Below are positions 12,301 to 24,493 of a stretch of 64,000 bases of DNA, in pieces. Position 1 is the first letter of the stretch. The number at the start of each line of letters is the position of its first letter. The translations under genes were made by a program, and so were the position numbers. The stretch spans positions 36,198 to 100,197 of the forward strand of contig RHPI01003422.1 of the NCBI GenBank assembly GCA_009103225.1. The letters are read 5' to 3'. The stretch is from Chlorokybus atmophyticus (lineage: Eukaryota > Streptophyta > Chlorokybophyceae > Chlorokybales > Chlorokybaceae). Under the pieces are notes generated by a model that saw only the letters and a list, made by a program, of their open reading frames with translations, was not told the DNA's origin and made no database searches.

Positions 12301-14013
12301 ACGCCACACCCACACTCACCTAACATCGAGTGCCGCCGCCGTATTGGCCGGCATCCTCACTGCCACCTCCATCCCCACCCACCTCACCACCCCATTCGCC
12401 TCCCACCCCCTCGCCACATACCCACACTCCATCTTCGTCACAGGCATCACCCACACCCACTCCACGCTCAACGTGGCCGCAGGATTACTTGTATACGAAC
12501 TCATCGCGCCGTACGTGGCGGGTGGGCTCCACGCCGCGACGTGTGTGTCCACATCGTCGAGGGAGTAGGTGACAACATTACTATTCTCTATGCGGTAGGA
12601 GTGGTAGGTGGTGAGGTAGGGTGTGCATGACGTGTCGGAACAGGCGGGGAAGTTGTTCTCGCTGGAGGGGGCGCCGGCACCAAGAGTGCGGTAAAACAAA
12701 GCTGCGCACGGGAGGGTGCGTGTAAGTGTACGTGTGTGTGTGTGTGCGCGCGCGGGAGCGTGCGCTGAATGAGTGTGCAAGTGCGCGTGTATTTGTGTTT
12801 GTGCCTGCGTGTGTGTGTGTGCATGGGCGTGATGGAAGCACCTTGTTAGATGTGTTGAATGCGTGTGTTCACCAGTAGTTGTGTATGGGACGTACTGTTT
12901 GTGGTGGAGCCAGTGGAGAAGATGGCCCAATAATTGTTGAATGGGCTTTGGTTGACCACATCCGTGAGGCCAACATGTTGGTACGCGCCAGGTGAGAACC
13001 TCGCAGAGACCTCCACCGCAGACCCAACACTCTCCAACGGGTCCCGCGTATACAACGCCGAGTTGTAAAGCTCCACAGCACCTCCACTCACATGCGCGGT
13101 TGAAATGCCATCCCAACTCTTCACCGATAGAAATGTTGGCACGACGCCGTCGACATCAAACTCCGCCGCGTACGTGAGAGGTAACCCAACGTATCCGCCA
13201 CCCGCCGCACCGTGGTCGAACACGTAACAATCACCACTACCTGATAGAAAGCTCGCAAACGACGAGTCCAACATGTTGCCTGTGACAACTTGTTCAAGTG
13301 GAGGTGGAGGAGGTGGTGGAGACATGTTGGCACCCCCCGGTGAGTGTGTCACGAAGGACCATGTGTACACGCCGTCCAACGTGCCGCCACCGTTGGCTCC
13401 CGTAAGACCTCCGCCCACACTAACAGTGTAGTGTGTGCCTTCATCCAACACATTGTTGGGTTGTATGGTCACAGCTTGCTTCACGCTGTCGAGTGTGGTG
13501 ACAATTGGTATGTCGGCATCCGTGTCGCGGTTCTTCAGCGACACAACGAGGGTGAGAGGGTTGACGGGTTCGGAAAATAGTGCAATAATGTTGGGTGAAG
13601 AGGGTGAGACGTCTGTCTCATCCGCTGCGGGTAGCGTTATCACAACTGATAGTGGTATTGTTGTGTCCGATGACGCTATGAGTACGTCCACTTGCTCGAC
13701 GACGGGTGTGGACACGCCATCTTGTGAGGGTGTCAACACCACTTGGAAGTAGATGTTGTCTCCCGTGTGGTTGATCGAGCCGTCCTCGGGTACAGCCTCC
13801 CACGCCATGTTGGGATCGTAACGCACGTTGAGTGTGACCGTGCCGGAGGACGTGGCGAGAGTGCGAGCGTGTATGCCCGTGAATGTGACGGGTGTGCGGA
13901 AAGACAATGACGAGGAGGTGTAAGAGCATGAGGACGGGTAAGGACCCGAGCGGAGAAAGGAGAGAGAGAGAGTAGAGGAGGTGTCCCGGTCCAAGGCGGA
14001 CAAACCCTGCACA

Positions 14014-14049
<36 letters not shown>

Positions 14050-17000
14050 TAAACAAATGACTGTCAACTCACTATTGCCCACGCGCTCGAGGAGTCGCCA
14101 ACAGCGCCCGTTGTGACATTCTGCACGCCATCGGCGGCGTACTTTGAGCTTGACGCGTCCCACAGGATCTGATACCGATGGTAGCTGATGGCACAGACAA
14201 TGCATCAGACACACACATAGACACACAGACACACAACTCGCTCTCCTCTCACCTGCCAAATGCGTCGCTGCCAGCGAGTCGTACATTGTTGGCATTTGCA
14301 CGCGCATAGAGTACATCTCCTCCTCCTCCAAACGGAGTACCAATCAGACTCCATAGCGCCACATTGAATGGGTCTCCATTGCCATCCAGCGAAGTTAACC
14401 CAACATACTGCCCTTGCGTGGTAGACACACCACTATACGTGGCGCCGAAGTCCACTACGCGTGGCCGCGTGTACACGCCTTTTGTCGACACGGCCGAGAG
14501 CGCGAGGGAGAGCTTCCCACCCTCTATTGCACACTTTGCTCCCGAGCTTTCCCAGATTCTATACTTCAACACAACAGGTCCACTTCCTTCCCACCCGAGA
14601 GACGTGTCGAGAGTGAAGTCTCCCTCAGTTGTGATGGTGGACTTCATGTTGGGTTGTTGGTTGAATGATAGAGAGAGGTAAGGTCTCAGCATGAACTCGC
14701 CGTCACCCTCGAGAGACACATACCCACATGTTGGGGTGGAGAAGCTACCCGCTGCGATGAAAGCCTCGGGTGTGGTGAGTGTGAGTGTGTAGGGTGGCCT
14801 CACGCTTGTCATGAAGGATACGGGTGGACCCGAGGGTAACGAGGCCGTGTTGGAGTGTGTGTCGGCCACGGTGACTCTAAGGTAGTATGTTGTAAAGGGT
14901 AAAAGAGACGTGAGAGGGAATGTGTGTGTGGTAGAGAAAGTGGTGTCAGTAGCAGCTGGCGTGAGAGCGTCAGAAGATGTCCCCAACAGTAGTGTGGCAT
15001 TAGAAGCTTCATCGGTTGAGAAAGTCACCGAAGCACTGTAAGCTTGCACATCGGTCACGGTGATATCTGCATAATGGGAGTGTGAGACAGAGAGTATGTA
15101 ACATACACATTCACACGCACACGTACCGTCCGTGATGACAGGTGCTGCGGTGTCGACACCATAAGTGGCCACGTAGCTCCCGGCCAACGCGGGGAACATG
15201 ATGTAGTCCACGCCGCTCACCGTCTTACGCGTGCGCCCGCCAACAACTGACCCACCATTCCTGGTCAAACCAATCAAGTCCCCTGTCGGCACACCTAAGG
15301 CACGAGAACAACATGTCAACAAACCCAACATGTCGACACAACATAGCACACAACCACTCACTTGCGGGGAGAAGCGCACGCAGCAATGTTGGGCTTATCA
15401 GGCTCAGGTCCGCCACATCACCAGGTTGTACATCAAACTCCAAGGTACTCACACCCGCATCCCAACGCAAGTTGGCGAATGTGGACCCGCCGCGCATATC
15501 AACCCACATCAACACTTGTCTCGCTGACATCACCGGCGCATTATATCTCTTTGCCGACGCTAATATCGGGTCCACTTCCCCTCCTTTCCCCGCATCCGAG
15601 TGTATATTCGCAACAAACACCCCAACAAACCCGCGCGTGACAGCGTTATCAAGCAACGCATCAACAAACGACGGGTACACTTGGTTGGATTCATCCGTCA
15701 TTTGCGTCACGGCTTGGTAGATATCCAGCATGGTCCCGTCGATATCGGCGAAGCGCATAGGGAGAGCTGAACCGGTGAATAAACCAGGGATGGAGGAGTC
15801 CCATGCGGTGGAAGAGTAGAGAGAACGAGGAGGCCAGTAGTAGTAGTTGGTGTCAAGACGGACGCCGTTCTCGAGCTCGACCAAAGCCTGGAGTGGGTGG
15901 GTGGGTGGGTGGGTGGGTGTGCATGTGCGTGTGCGCGTGCGCGTGTGCGCGCGTGCGCATGTTGTTGTTAACAATACTTGCTAAGATGCTATCTGTGCGT
16001 GTTTCGTGTGTGATGTGGGATGCAAGCCTAAACAACACCTCCTCCTCTCTCTGACTTACTGCTGAGTCCCAGTCGCTCCACGCGATGCAGTGCGTGCGTT
16101 CGGTCTGCGGGCCCGGCAGCGTCGGGTACTTGGCCGCGAAAGCACCGAACTGGTCTTGGAAGAAGGCTCGCAGACCTGAGAATGCAATGCGAGTCAGAGT
16201 GTGGTTGAGTTGTGTACTGGGATGGCAAGCAAGCGTGCGTACTGTTGGGTGTCCAGTTGGCGCAGTTGGTGTTGATGTGCATGGCCACTTCGAACCCTTG
16301 CGCGTGGTACTGCTGCGCCTGCGAGTCTGCCCAGTGTGGTAATGAGTGACGTGCGCATGTGCATGTACATGCGAAACAATGCGATGGTATGCACGTGTAC
16401 GCATCCGTGTATGCGTGTGCGCATTGGTGTCCACGTCCGTGTGCGCGCATGTACGGGTGTGTACGGGTTGTGCGCGCGCACACACCACAAAGTGTCCTCA
16501 CTCGTAAGTGCCGAGTCTGGATACAGGTACGCGGTCGCCCTCGCGCACTCCAGCATCTCCACCCTACACCCGCTATCCCTCGCCCCCTTGAGCTGCTCAA
16601 ACCGGCTCGCATCCAACCCCCCTTCCCCCCCGTGGTTGTCGGCCGTCATCACCACCACCGCGTCCGCGCCGCCGGGGAGGTACCAAAAACGAGGGAGAGA
16701 TGGGAGGGGTGAGGTAGGGGAGGAACGGAGAAGGAAGGAGAGGAGGGAGGTTAACAGACGAAGCTGCTCGTCGGCCTGAGAGAGAGAGAGAGAGAGAGAG
16801 ATGTATCAGGTTTTGAGTGAGTTGGAGTTGGTTTACAACACACTCAGATGCGTCGTGCGCGCATACGCATGCGCATGCAAAAACGAGTGCTCGCGCGCGC
16901 GGGTGTGTTGCCACAAAACAACAGAACAGCCCTACTTGGGGTACAGCGATGTTGTCCTGGTCCACCCACTGCGTCTGCGCGTCTCTGTTGATGAAGAGGT

Positions 17001-20000
17001 CGTCGGCGCGAATAGGGTCGATGCCGTCGTTCTCGGTGCCGGCGGCCGCGGGGTTGCCTTGACGCGTGTACACGACGCTCTGGGCCAGGTCGTAGGCCCA
17101 CACAGCCACGCTGCCCTGGTAGTACACCGCCGGCCTGGAGAGAAAAGGACACACATGTCAAAAGAGAATCACGAGTTACGCGCATACGCACCTGTGCATT
17201 GACACCCGCACGCATGTGCACAAACGCATCAGCAGACTGTCTAATGTGTGTGTGCGTGTGCGCGTGGCATGCACACACGCACACATACGTGCGACTCACC
17301 CTAAGTTGGCGCCTGCTGCAGTGGCCCTCAACGCCGCCACCTCGGTCGCTCCCGTGGGGTTGCTCAACACCAACCTATCAGCACTCCCATGAAACTGCAT
17401 CCCGCGGTCACCAAACACACCAAATCCCGGCTGCGTTGGATCTATACACAACAAGAGTCAGATACACATACGCATGTTATCAAACATCACACACACCCAA
17501 CACTTGCCTTGGTTGTGAACGAGCATGTACCCCTCCGACACTTGCATTGCGCGCGGGTTGAGCCCGAGCAGGGAGTTCATGTTGGGCGTGTCTTGTGGGC
17601 GCATTGCCACGAGAGGGTGGCCGTCCGACACCCACTGTGCCAGAATGCCGACCTGAGAGAGAGAGAGAGGGGGAGAGGGGGAGCATGTTGGGTTGTCGTG
17701 CCCGTGTGAACATGAGTGTGGTGTGGGAGGAGATTAGGTAGTCACTTACCTGAGGGGTGGGCACTGCAATGGCGCCGAGGAGGATTAGCCAGTAGCTGCT
17801 GAGTGCAGAGTAGGTAGTAATCTGGACACATAGTATGCATCAATCCCATGCACGGTGCTTGTGCAACGTGTTATGTTTGTAATCAGTGCATGCGTGCGCG
17901 TGCTCAAGTTTGTGTTTGTGTATTTTTGTGCGTGTGCGGCATGCAGGTATGTCTCACCGTGCTGATATCTTTGACATCGAAGTAATTCAACCCTTCTGCT
18001 CGTAATATCTCCGCATAGTAGTACGAAAACCTGGCAAAGTTGGCCACTTCAGCACACATGCGCATACAGGTCAATTCGCACATGCCATATGCACACTGAT
18101 GTGTGCAGAGCACAAATGCTCACACGGGCACGCACGCATTGACCCAACATACTTGTTGCTGGCGCTGGCAAGAACGAGCACGGGTCCCCCAGGACCCTCA
18201 TTGGGATTGAACTGGGCAGCAGCCGGGCCCACATCAATCGTCACCAAGCTGGGTGTGTCCTCAACATTGAGTGAGTCATCAACCGCCCTCGCCATGATCG
18301 TGTACGAGCCCGCGGGGAGTGACACGGGACCAAAGGCCCACTTTGTCAAGGTATTGTCTGAAGGTATGGTTGGACGCCAACTATTGCCGTTGTCTAAGGA
18401 CACTTCGACCATGCCGACAACGCCCGCGCCCGCATCATTTCCAGTGATGGTGATAGTGAAAGGAGTGTTGGCATGCAGTGGGTCCGTGCTCGCGGGGGCT
18501 GTAATGGTAGATGTTGGCAATGTTGTGTCGGTGGTAGCGAGGGCCCGTACAAGACCTGAGGGTAGGGTTGCAGGCTGCACGGACATGTCGGCGAGGAGGT
18601 TGATTGTAAACTGTTGGATGGAAGGGTCTGTATCTGAAGACCCTCTGTCATGATTGGAGTCCAAGCCCCAGCTCCATTGCACGGTCCCGGCCCCGAACAC
18701 GATGGCGGGTCCCTTCTTGTACACAACAAGGCGATGCGTGGCGGATCCACCCTCAGCATACGTGGACCCGAAGTCCGTTAAGACCTGCACTCCCGTCACG
18801 CTCGTGCCCGACAGCCTAACAGACCCTGAGGGCCTGGTGGCGTCGTCAGGGTCTGAGTCCCACTCGTAACCAATCAGATCATCTGTGACAATGGTGATGT
18901 CGCCGGTGTCTCCCGCAGCTACTGCACCCACGGGGGTGTCACGCCAGAAGCGCAAGCGGCGGAGGGACTCGGGAACCGTCATGCGCGTGGACCCGCTGTT
19001 GACTCTGAAGAATTGACCAGTTAAGGTGCTCTCGGGTCGGCCACCGCCACGCGCCAACGCGTCAGCACGAGGGTCACGCCACGTACCCGTCCAGGGACCA
19101 GTCCTGCCCTCAATGGGCAGACTCGGGTCCTCGGGTTCAGGACCTGACCATTAATCATTGTGAGAGTGTGGGTGAATTGTGTGACAACAGCATGACGACT
19201 ATTACTTACTCTCCAGAGTGCCGCTGATGGCGTGTGTCTCTTTGAAGCAAATGAGGGTCTGGTGGTCAGGGGACCAGTACGTCTTCCAAAAGACCTCGTT
19301 ACCACTGCATCAGAGACCCAAGGAACGTGAGTAACAGGTTGAACAACAACAACAACAACAACAACAACTACACGACGATGCGTGTTGACTTCACAGCAAT
19401 AGAGACCGCAAGTGAGTCGCGTATGCACATGCATGCACGAGAGAAAAGTGCACACACACGCACTCGCACAAGCACGCACGCACCAAAACACGACACAACA
19501 CACCACTCTCCTCCTCACCTAAAGAACGCGATATGCACTCCTTCATCCCTCGCCGCCTCCACATTCGCTCTCTGGTCCCCCGACCAATACTCGTCATGTC
19601 CCACAGAGAAGTACGCCTTATGCTGCTTCATCACCGATACTGCAATAGAGCGGTCCGCGTCGCCACCGGACCAGTAGCTGACGCTGTAACCGGCACCCTC
19701 CAGGAAACGAACCATCGGGTACTCGGAGTTGAAGACGAAGTCCTCGTTAGAAGTGTAGCGGGTCGTGAACGGACGCGCGTAAGAGACCTGTGGGCATAGT
19801 GAAATGTTGTTATTGGTCTAATACCACGGTTGTGTTAGATATAGTATTCTGTGCGACATGGTTAGATCGTACTCGTATATATTGATTGCGCACCCCCACA
19901 CATGCTCACGCATGCTAGCGCATGCACATGTGCATGCGCATGCAATGTGCACATGATGCAGTGCCCTCACCTTGTATGCGCGAGGCGAGGTGTATAGGCT

Positions 20001-21541
20001 GTACCCGCCGTAACTGTTGTACGCCTGCCAGGTGCTGTCCCAACACAACAGCACCACGCATCAAACCCCACTCCCACACCCCACCCCACCCCACCCACCC
20101 CCACCCACATCTCCACTTACGTGTCAGAGGTCTGGAACAGTATGTCGGCCGTGCTCGCGTCATCCCGCACGACAAAGAAGGCGTGGCTGGCTGCGTTGGC
20201 TCCCGTTTTCAGAAGAGCGAAGTAGATGCCTGAGAGTTGAGTGGAAGGGACCGACCACGTGGCGGCAACGGACCAAGAGGAGCAGTCCACAGAGAGGTAC
20301 ACAGGGTCCACGAGGCAGGCGGCCTAAGACAATGACAAGTGGGTGGGTGGATGGCTGGGTGGATGGGTGCGTGCATGCGTGTGTGAACATGAACGTGTGC
20401 GTGCGTTCCAGTGTGTTCACGTTTGCATACACGTGTGCGTGCGCGTGTGTCTCGCTATGTGCATGCGTGCATGCGCACGTATGCATTTCCATGCTTGCAA
20501 GGAGAGGTTGCACTCGTGTGTGAGCGTGTGTGCGTGTTACTTGTCACTCCGTCAGATATGTCACCTGCGGGTTGACCACGCGGGAGCCCAACGACGCGAC
20601 GCGGCGTGCCCCATTGCCGCCGTAATACCCCATTCGATACACGTCGATCGCAACAGGCGTGTTGGGAGCCGACGTGCTGACCTGGAACCACATACACAAG
20701 CAAGTTGATGAGTAAACTGTATCTGATACAGCTTGTGAGATTTCTGCATTGACAAGGTGGGTTGCTCACCCGAAACTCGACGAGTGAGCCGGGCGCCACG
20801 CTGAACGGCGTTGCAAAGGCTTCGGGTGTGGTGCCGCTGCTCTCCCACTCAGACGAACTGGCCACACATGGGAAAGAGGTGATAAGCGAGGTAAGTGCGT
20901 GCACATATGTGGGTCCGCATACGTCTTAGTGTTGGTGCGCGCAAGTGCGAGTGCACCTGCGTGTGCATGCGTGTGTGCGTGTGTGCATGTGTGGGTGGGT
21001 GATTGAATAGGTGGGTGGGTGGGCGTGCATACGTGTCTGCGTGTGCGTGTGTGCGTGGCACATGCAGTAATGTGAGTTCACTCACGGTTGGCCCTGCAGG
21101 CAGTTCTCGCGCACGATGTCATTGGCGTCAGGGGGAAGCGGAGAGCAGTAAGCTGCCGCAGCGACAGAGTGTGAGCCACCAGAGAAACAAACTGAACAGG
21201 ATGATGAGTCTCGCAAGCATGGACTGGATACTAGCGCTGACTCAGTCTAGTACAACCCCCCGCTGTACGCACAGGGTTATACAGGTATGTCGACTTGTGC
21301 TGTTGAAGTGTTCCACGTCCCACATATGACACATGAGCTCATGTGAACCCGCACCTGGAATTGGCGCTGCGACTGCTTCAGCCTTAGGAAGGGCGAGGCA
21401 AGCAGCGGTCAGCAACACCGCCAGTGCCAGCATGCGTAGCAATCTCCAAAAAGGGGAGGAGGAGGAAGAGGAGGAGGAGGAGGACATGTTGCAAGGCCTC
21501 GCCGCCGCCGCCGCCGCCGCCGCCATCATCCCATGGCGCAT
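9326..21541 (-). CDS. Giant secreted multidomain protein with N,N-dimethylformamidase-like domain
   Basis: Thirty-two exons join in frame to 2,820 residues. Minus-strand exons: 21349-21541, 21086-21152, 20770-20857, 20565-20681, 20121-20323, 19971-20034, 19519-19787, 19210-19304, 18153-19143, 17958-18030, 17750-17821, 17508-17652, 17300-17441, 16936-17134, 16502-16775, 16243-16326, 16060-16175, 15362-15887, 15127-15294, 14253-15066, 14073-14184, 12896-14006, 12320-12701, 12181-12251, 11399-12095, 10993-11257, 10766-10898, 10544-10691, 10404-10479, 10273-10324, 10022-10195, 9326-9867. A serine run and hydrophobic stretch (about 20-53) look like a signal peptide. Modules: dimethylformamidase-like domain (95-560; VYRMGYYGG, TWQAYNSYGG, GHDEYWS, GNEVFWK); Ig-like (570-690); amidotransferase-like (696-800, YYAEILRAEGLN); deacetylase-like (915-1240, MTADNHG); Fn3-like (1296-1380); lectin-like (1385-1715); Big_5-like (1719-1835); proline linkers; concanavalin-like domains (1840-2125, 2358-2490, 2641-2820). 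The architecture is typical of bacterial extracellular proteins. Substrate unknown. ATGs at 21541, 21529 and 21487 all fit. Confidence 0.85.
11815..11990 (-). repeat. Proline-rich (SPPPP) linker coding repeat in the giant gene
   Basis: Inside exon 25 of the giant gene, about 55 residues consist of SPPPP, SPP and SPTPPP units. On the plus strand this is a GGTGGA/GGTGAGG repeat. Such runs are known from hydroxyproline-rich wall and extracellular-matrix proteins of plants and algae. A shorter SPPPPPPP run lies in exon 22 at about 13300-13325. The truncated copy at 26.1 kb keeps only a short remnant. Confidence 0.85.
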
Positions 21542-22727
21542 CGTGACTGCAACTCAGCAGTGCTTGCGTCAGAACCTGCGCATATTGGTAAATTGTACAT
21601 AATATGGTAGCGAGAATGTCAGAATGTTGACATGGTCAGCAGAGTCATCACCACCCTGTCAGCAGCGACATTGCAACCGGTTCTTTTGCTTTGTTCACCA
21701 TGTTGTTGGTTCCTCGTGACAGGTCAAGTTCTGGTCAGTCATGCATGACCACCACACAAACCAAGCCTCTCACCTGAGCGTCAGCGCCGCTGCAGCATCC
21801 GCCTCGTCCTCATGCTTCTCTCTCTTACACCAAGCCCGCACTGAACTAACACACAAGCCAGCCCGCCGCAGGCACGGACAACGCCGCTGATGCCCCCGCC
21901 GACATGCACGGCACGGAACAACGCGCCCCCCGCTGACCTTGGCATAAGACCGATAAAGCACCGGCTAAACAAGCAGCAGCGGACCGAATTTGTGAGCTAA
22001 ACAAGGGCAGGCTGTCTGGTCGTGGCCGGACAGTCAGAGGGCCATGACATGCGAGTTGTTGTCGTCTTCTTGAGAGCCAAGTCGCGTGTCGGCACGTCGC
22101 GTGGCCTGATGCATGCAAGTGCCGTATGCCGCGGCTTGAAACCATATGTACCGGTCATATGTATTCTAACCGGTAATAGTCAGCAAAGTTGGCCTCATCA
22201 GCGGGAATATTGTATGGGAGGCAAGGAAACAGACAAATTGTTTGGTAGGCTTGTCCGGTGTTACAACCCACAAGAAGCGTCGTGCTTTTGCGAGGTACAG
22301 TACTGCAGTGGCCGGCGTGCGCTCGATCCAACGGCTTCCGCAAGCTGAGTCGGGCTCCGGTAGCTTCACGCACCGTTGAGATACAGCGATTGGCATAATG
22401 GCCATGCGGAGCAGACGACGCACGGCGACGCGACACTGCACCTGGCGGCGGGCCGCGGTCGTGTCGTCTTTTGCGATGACGTCTTGCAACAAGGGGAAGC
22501 ACCCCAGGCTACAACATCGGCATGCATGAGTCATGTATGCATTCGACGTTCCCACTATCTATGATAAAATGGTGGACACATCGCAAAGGGGTCAAACACG
22601 TGAACAAGGGGTGCGGCTGATTGGGCGATTGGGTGGCCGGCCTGCCGCGCATCCCACTCAGGGCCATCGCATACGCGACTGCCGGGCTGCCGCAGTGGGA
22701 ACAATGACGACTTGATAGAAAAATGCG

Positions 22728-23145
22728 CGGGACTAACTCGCTGCGTAATGAAGGTACCCATGCCGCCCTCACAGATCTGATGCCTTATGTAGCTCCACGT
22801 AGTCTATTGCTAAACATGGCGGCCGATGATTATAGTGTTCAAACGTTAAAATTCACGTTTAAACACTATGATCAGATGAGAGTAGCCTTAACCGTCATTG
22901 GGGCTAAAAGTTGTTGCATTATTAAGGTACCTTCCCACAGATCCGATAGTTTTATGGTGGCTCCACGACCTATCATGTTGCATCGCAGCCGCAGAGTGTG
23001 ATCAGAAATACAAAACAACCTGCATGTATAGAATGCGCGGGAGTATGAGAATTACGAGAGAGTTTCTGCTTAGTGAAGGTTGTTTCCCATGCCGCCCCAA
23101 TAGATCGGACGTTTACATGTGGCCACGCGGCCTGCATAAGTGCAT
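22728..23145 (+). repeat. Three diverged tandem copies, unit about 150-175 bases
   Basis: Related segments begin with AAGGTACC-like sequence at about 22749, 22924 and 23076, and each continues with a CCCATGCCGCCC / CACAGATC / GTGGCTCCACG-like series. Spacing is roughly 173 and 152 bases. Identity looks moderate and I judged it by eye. Confidence 0.5.
22828..22873. repeat. Imperfect inverted repeat, 19-base arms
   Basis: Arms 22828-22846 and 22855-22873 are reverse complements with two mismatches around an 8-base spacer (core ATAGTGTTCAAACGT against ACGTTTAAACACTAT). It lies inside the first copy of the diverged repeat. It could be a hairpin or a miniature transposon end. Confidence 0.7.
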
Positions 23146-23218
23146 GTAGGTTGTTGAGTGTGATTACGGCATTAATTAACCTTAAAAAATGATAGGATTG
23201 CGTAAAACAAAGAGTTGT

Positions 23219-23632
23219 TACATATATATACACACACACACACATATATATATATATATGTGTGTGTGTGTGTATGTGTGTGTGTATACATATATTTATA
23301 CATATATATGTCTATACATATGCAGATATATATATGCAGATATATATATCTATATATATACACATATATATGTATATATATACATGCATGTGTGTGTGTT
23401 TATACATGGGAGTACATATACACAAGTATATATATATATACTTGTGTATATGTATATATATATATGTAATGTCACGTATACACGCATATATCTTCGCAAT
23501 GCATTACATGTATGTGTGTACATATATATACACATATATATGCATGCACATCCTAATGTATGTGTGTACATACGTATGTGTATAACATTTTCACACATAT
23601 ATACACATATATGCATGTATACGTTTGTATAG
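23219..23632. repeat. TA/TG/CA microsatellite block
   Basis: About 410 bases of ATATAT, GTGTGT, CACACA and ATACAT runs. Open frames across it are repeat artefacts rich in Tyr, Ile, Cys and His. Confidence 0.9.
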
Positions 23633-23839
23633 TTTTAGTTTGCACGACATGCACGAGTTGTACTATTATATTGTTAAATCAATGCAATGTACAATATATT
23701 TACCTTAACGTCGCAAAACTTAAGGTCATCAACTCTGTTAAGTAAATTCATATCATATATATGATTCGTGCATGTCTAATGAATTGAAGCACAGCTAAAA
23801 ATAAACGCAACTAAATCAAATAATAATAATTCGCACAAA

Positions 23840-24148
23840 ATGCACGGTGCACATATGGGAGCATATTATTTCATTCAAACTCGCAACCCGATGATAGTTG
23901 ATGTTCACAATAAGCTTATTCAGCTTGAGACGTTTGCTTGCTCGAGCAAATCAAATTTTGGTAGTGAGGCTCAGCCGTGGATGAGAGTCCTCGTCAAGGC
24001 TGTGCATACTAGCATAGCCTTACGAAACGGTGCGAAATGCACATCTGACGACCGAGAGTGCGCACAAGACTACGTGAGCAATAGCTGCCACGTGTTGGAC
24101 GTCGCTGCCCATACTATCGTTGTCAGTTACACCACGATCATTTGCTGA
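23840..24148 (+). CDS. Hypothetical open frame, 102 codons
   Basis: ATG-initiated open frame with mixed composition, not repeat-derived, and no intron needed. I recognise no motif, signal peptide or membrane segment. It sits alone in AT-rich sequence between a microsatellite and a palindrome. It could be a small gene, an exon or chance; chance is quite possible. Confidence 0.2.
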   Translation: MHGAHMGAYYFIQTRNPMIVDVHNKLIQLETFACSSKSNFGSEAQPWMRVLVKAVHTSIALRNGAKCTSDDRECAQDYVSNSCHVLDVAAHTIVVSYTTIIC

Positions 24149-24467
24149 AGCTGGTGGCGACGGCGGCGGTGGCAGCGCGGGTGGGTGGGTTGGGTGCGCA
24201 CTTCAGCAAGCACGACGTTGATGGCGCCTACAGGGCCAACAAGAGCAAAATCAACTGCTGCGGCTTCAGCCATAGCAGTTTTTCACTTGCCACACTTGGC
24301 AAGGCTGCCAGCTGCCCGGCTTCAAGGCACCGCCCATCATGCCGGCATCGCTGGCTACGGCGGCGGCATGTCCGAGGGGCAAGATGACGCGACCGCGCAC
24401 AGGTGCATACAAGCATACTGTTTCTTGTGCGTCCTCTGACGCAGCAAGGGCGTGCTTACAAAAAGAC

Positions 24468-24493
24468 ACTCGCTAGCCTATAGGCTAGCGAGT
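24468..24493. repeat. Perfect 26-base palindrome
   Basis: Two 13-base arms (ACTCGCTAGCCTA and its reverse complement) abut with no loop. Two other perfect 26-base palindromes with different sequences occur at 49311 and 63578, each in gene-poor sequence. Confidence 0.9.

Noticed and set aside
13618-14343. 241-codon alternative-frame minus-strand open frame
   Set aside because: It overlaps exons 20-22 of the giant gene in another frame, spans a TG microsatellite intron and has no domain-like sequence.
16778-16801. GA repeat suspected as an independent microsatellite feature
   Set aside because: On the coding strand it is the CT-rich pyrimidine tract of an intron acceptor in the giant gene.
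23189-23632. Long open frames on both strands rich in Tyr, Ile, Cys and His
   Set aside because: They are translations of a TA/TG/CA microsatellite.
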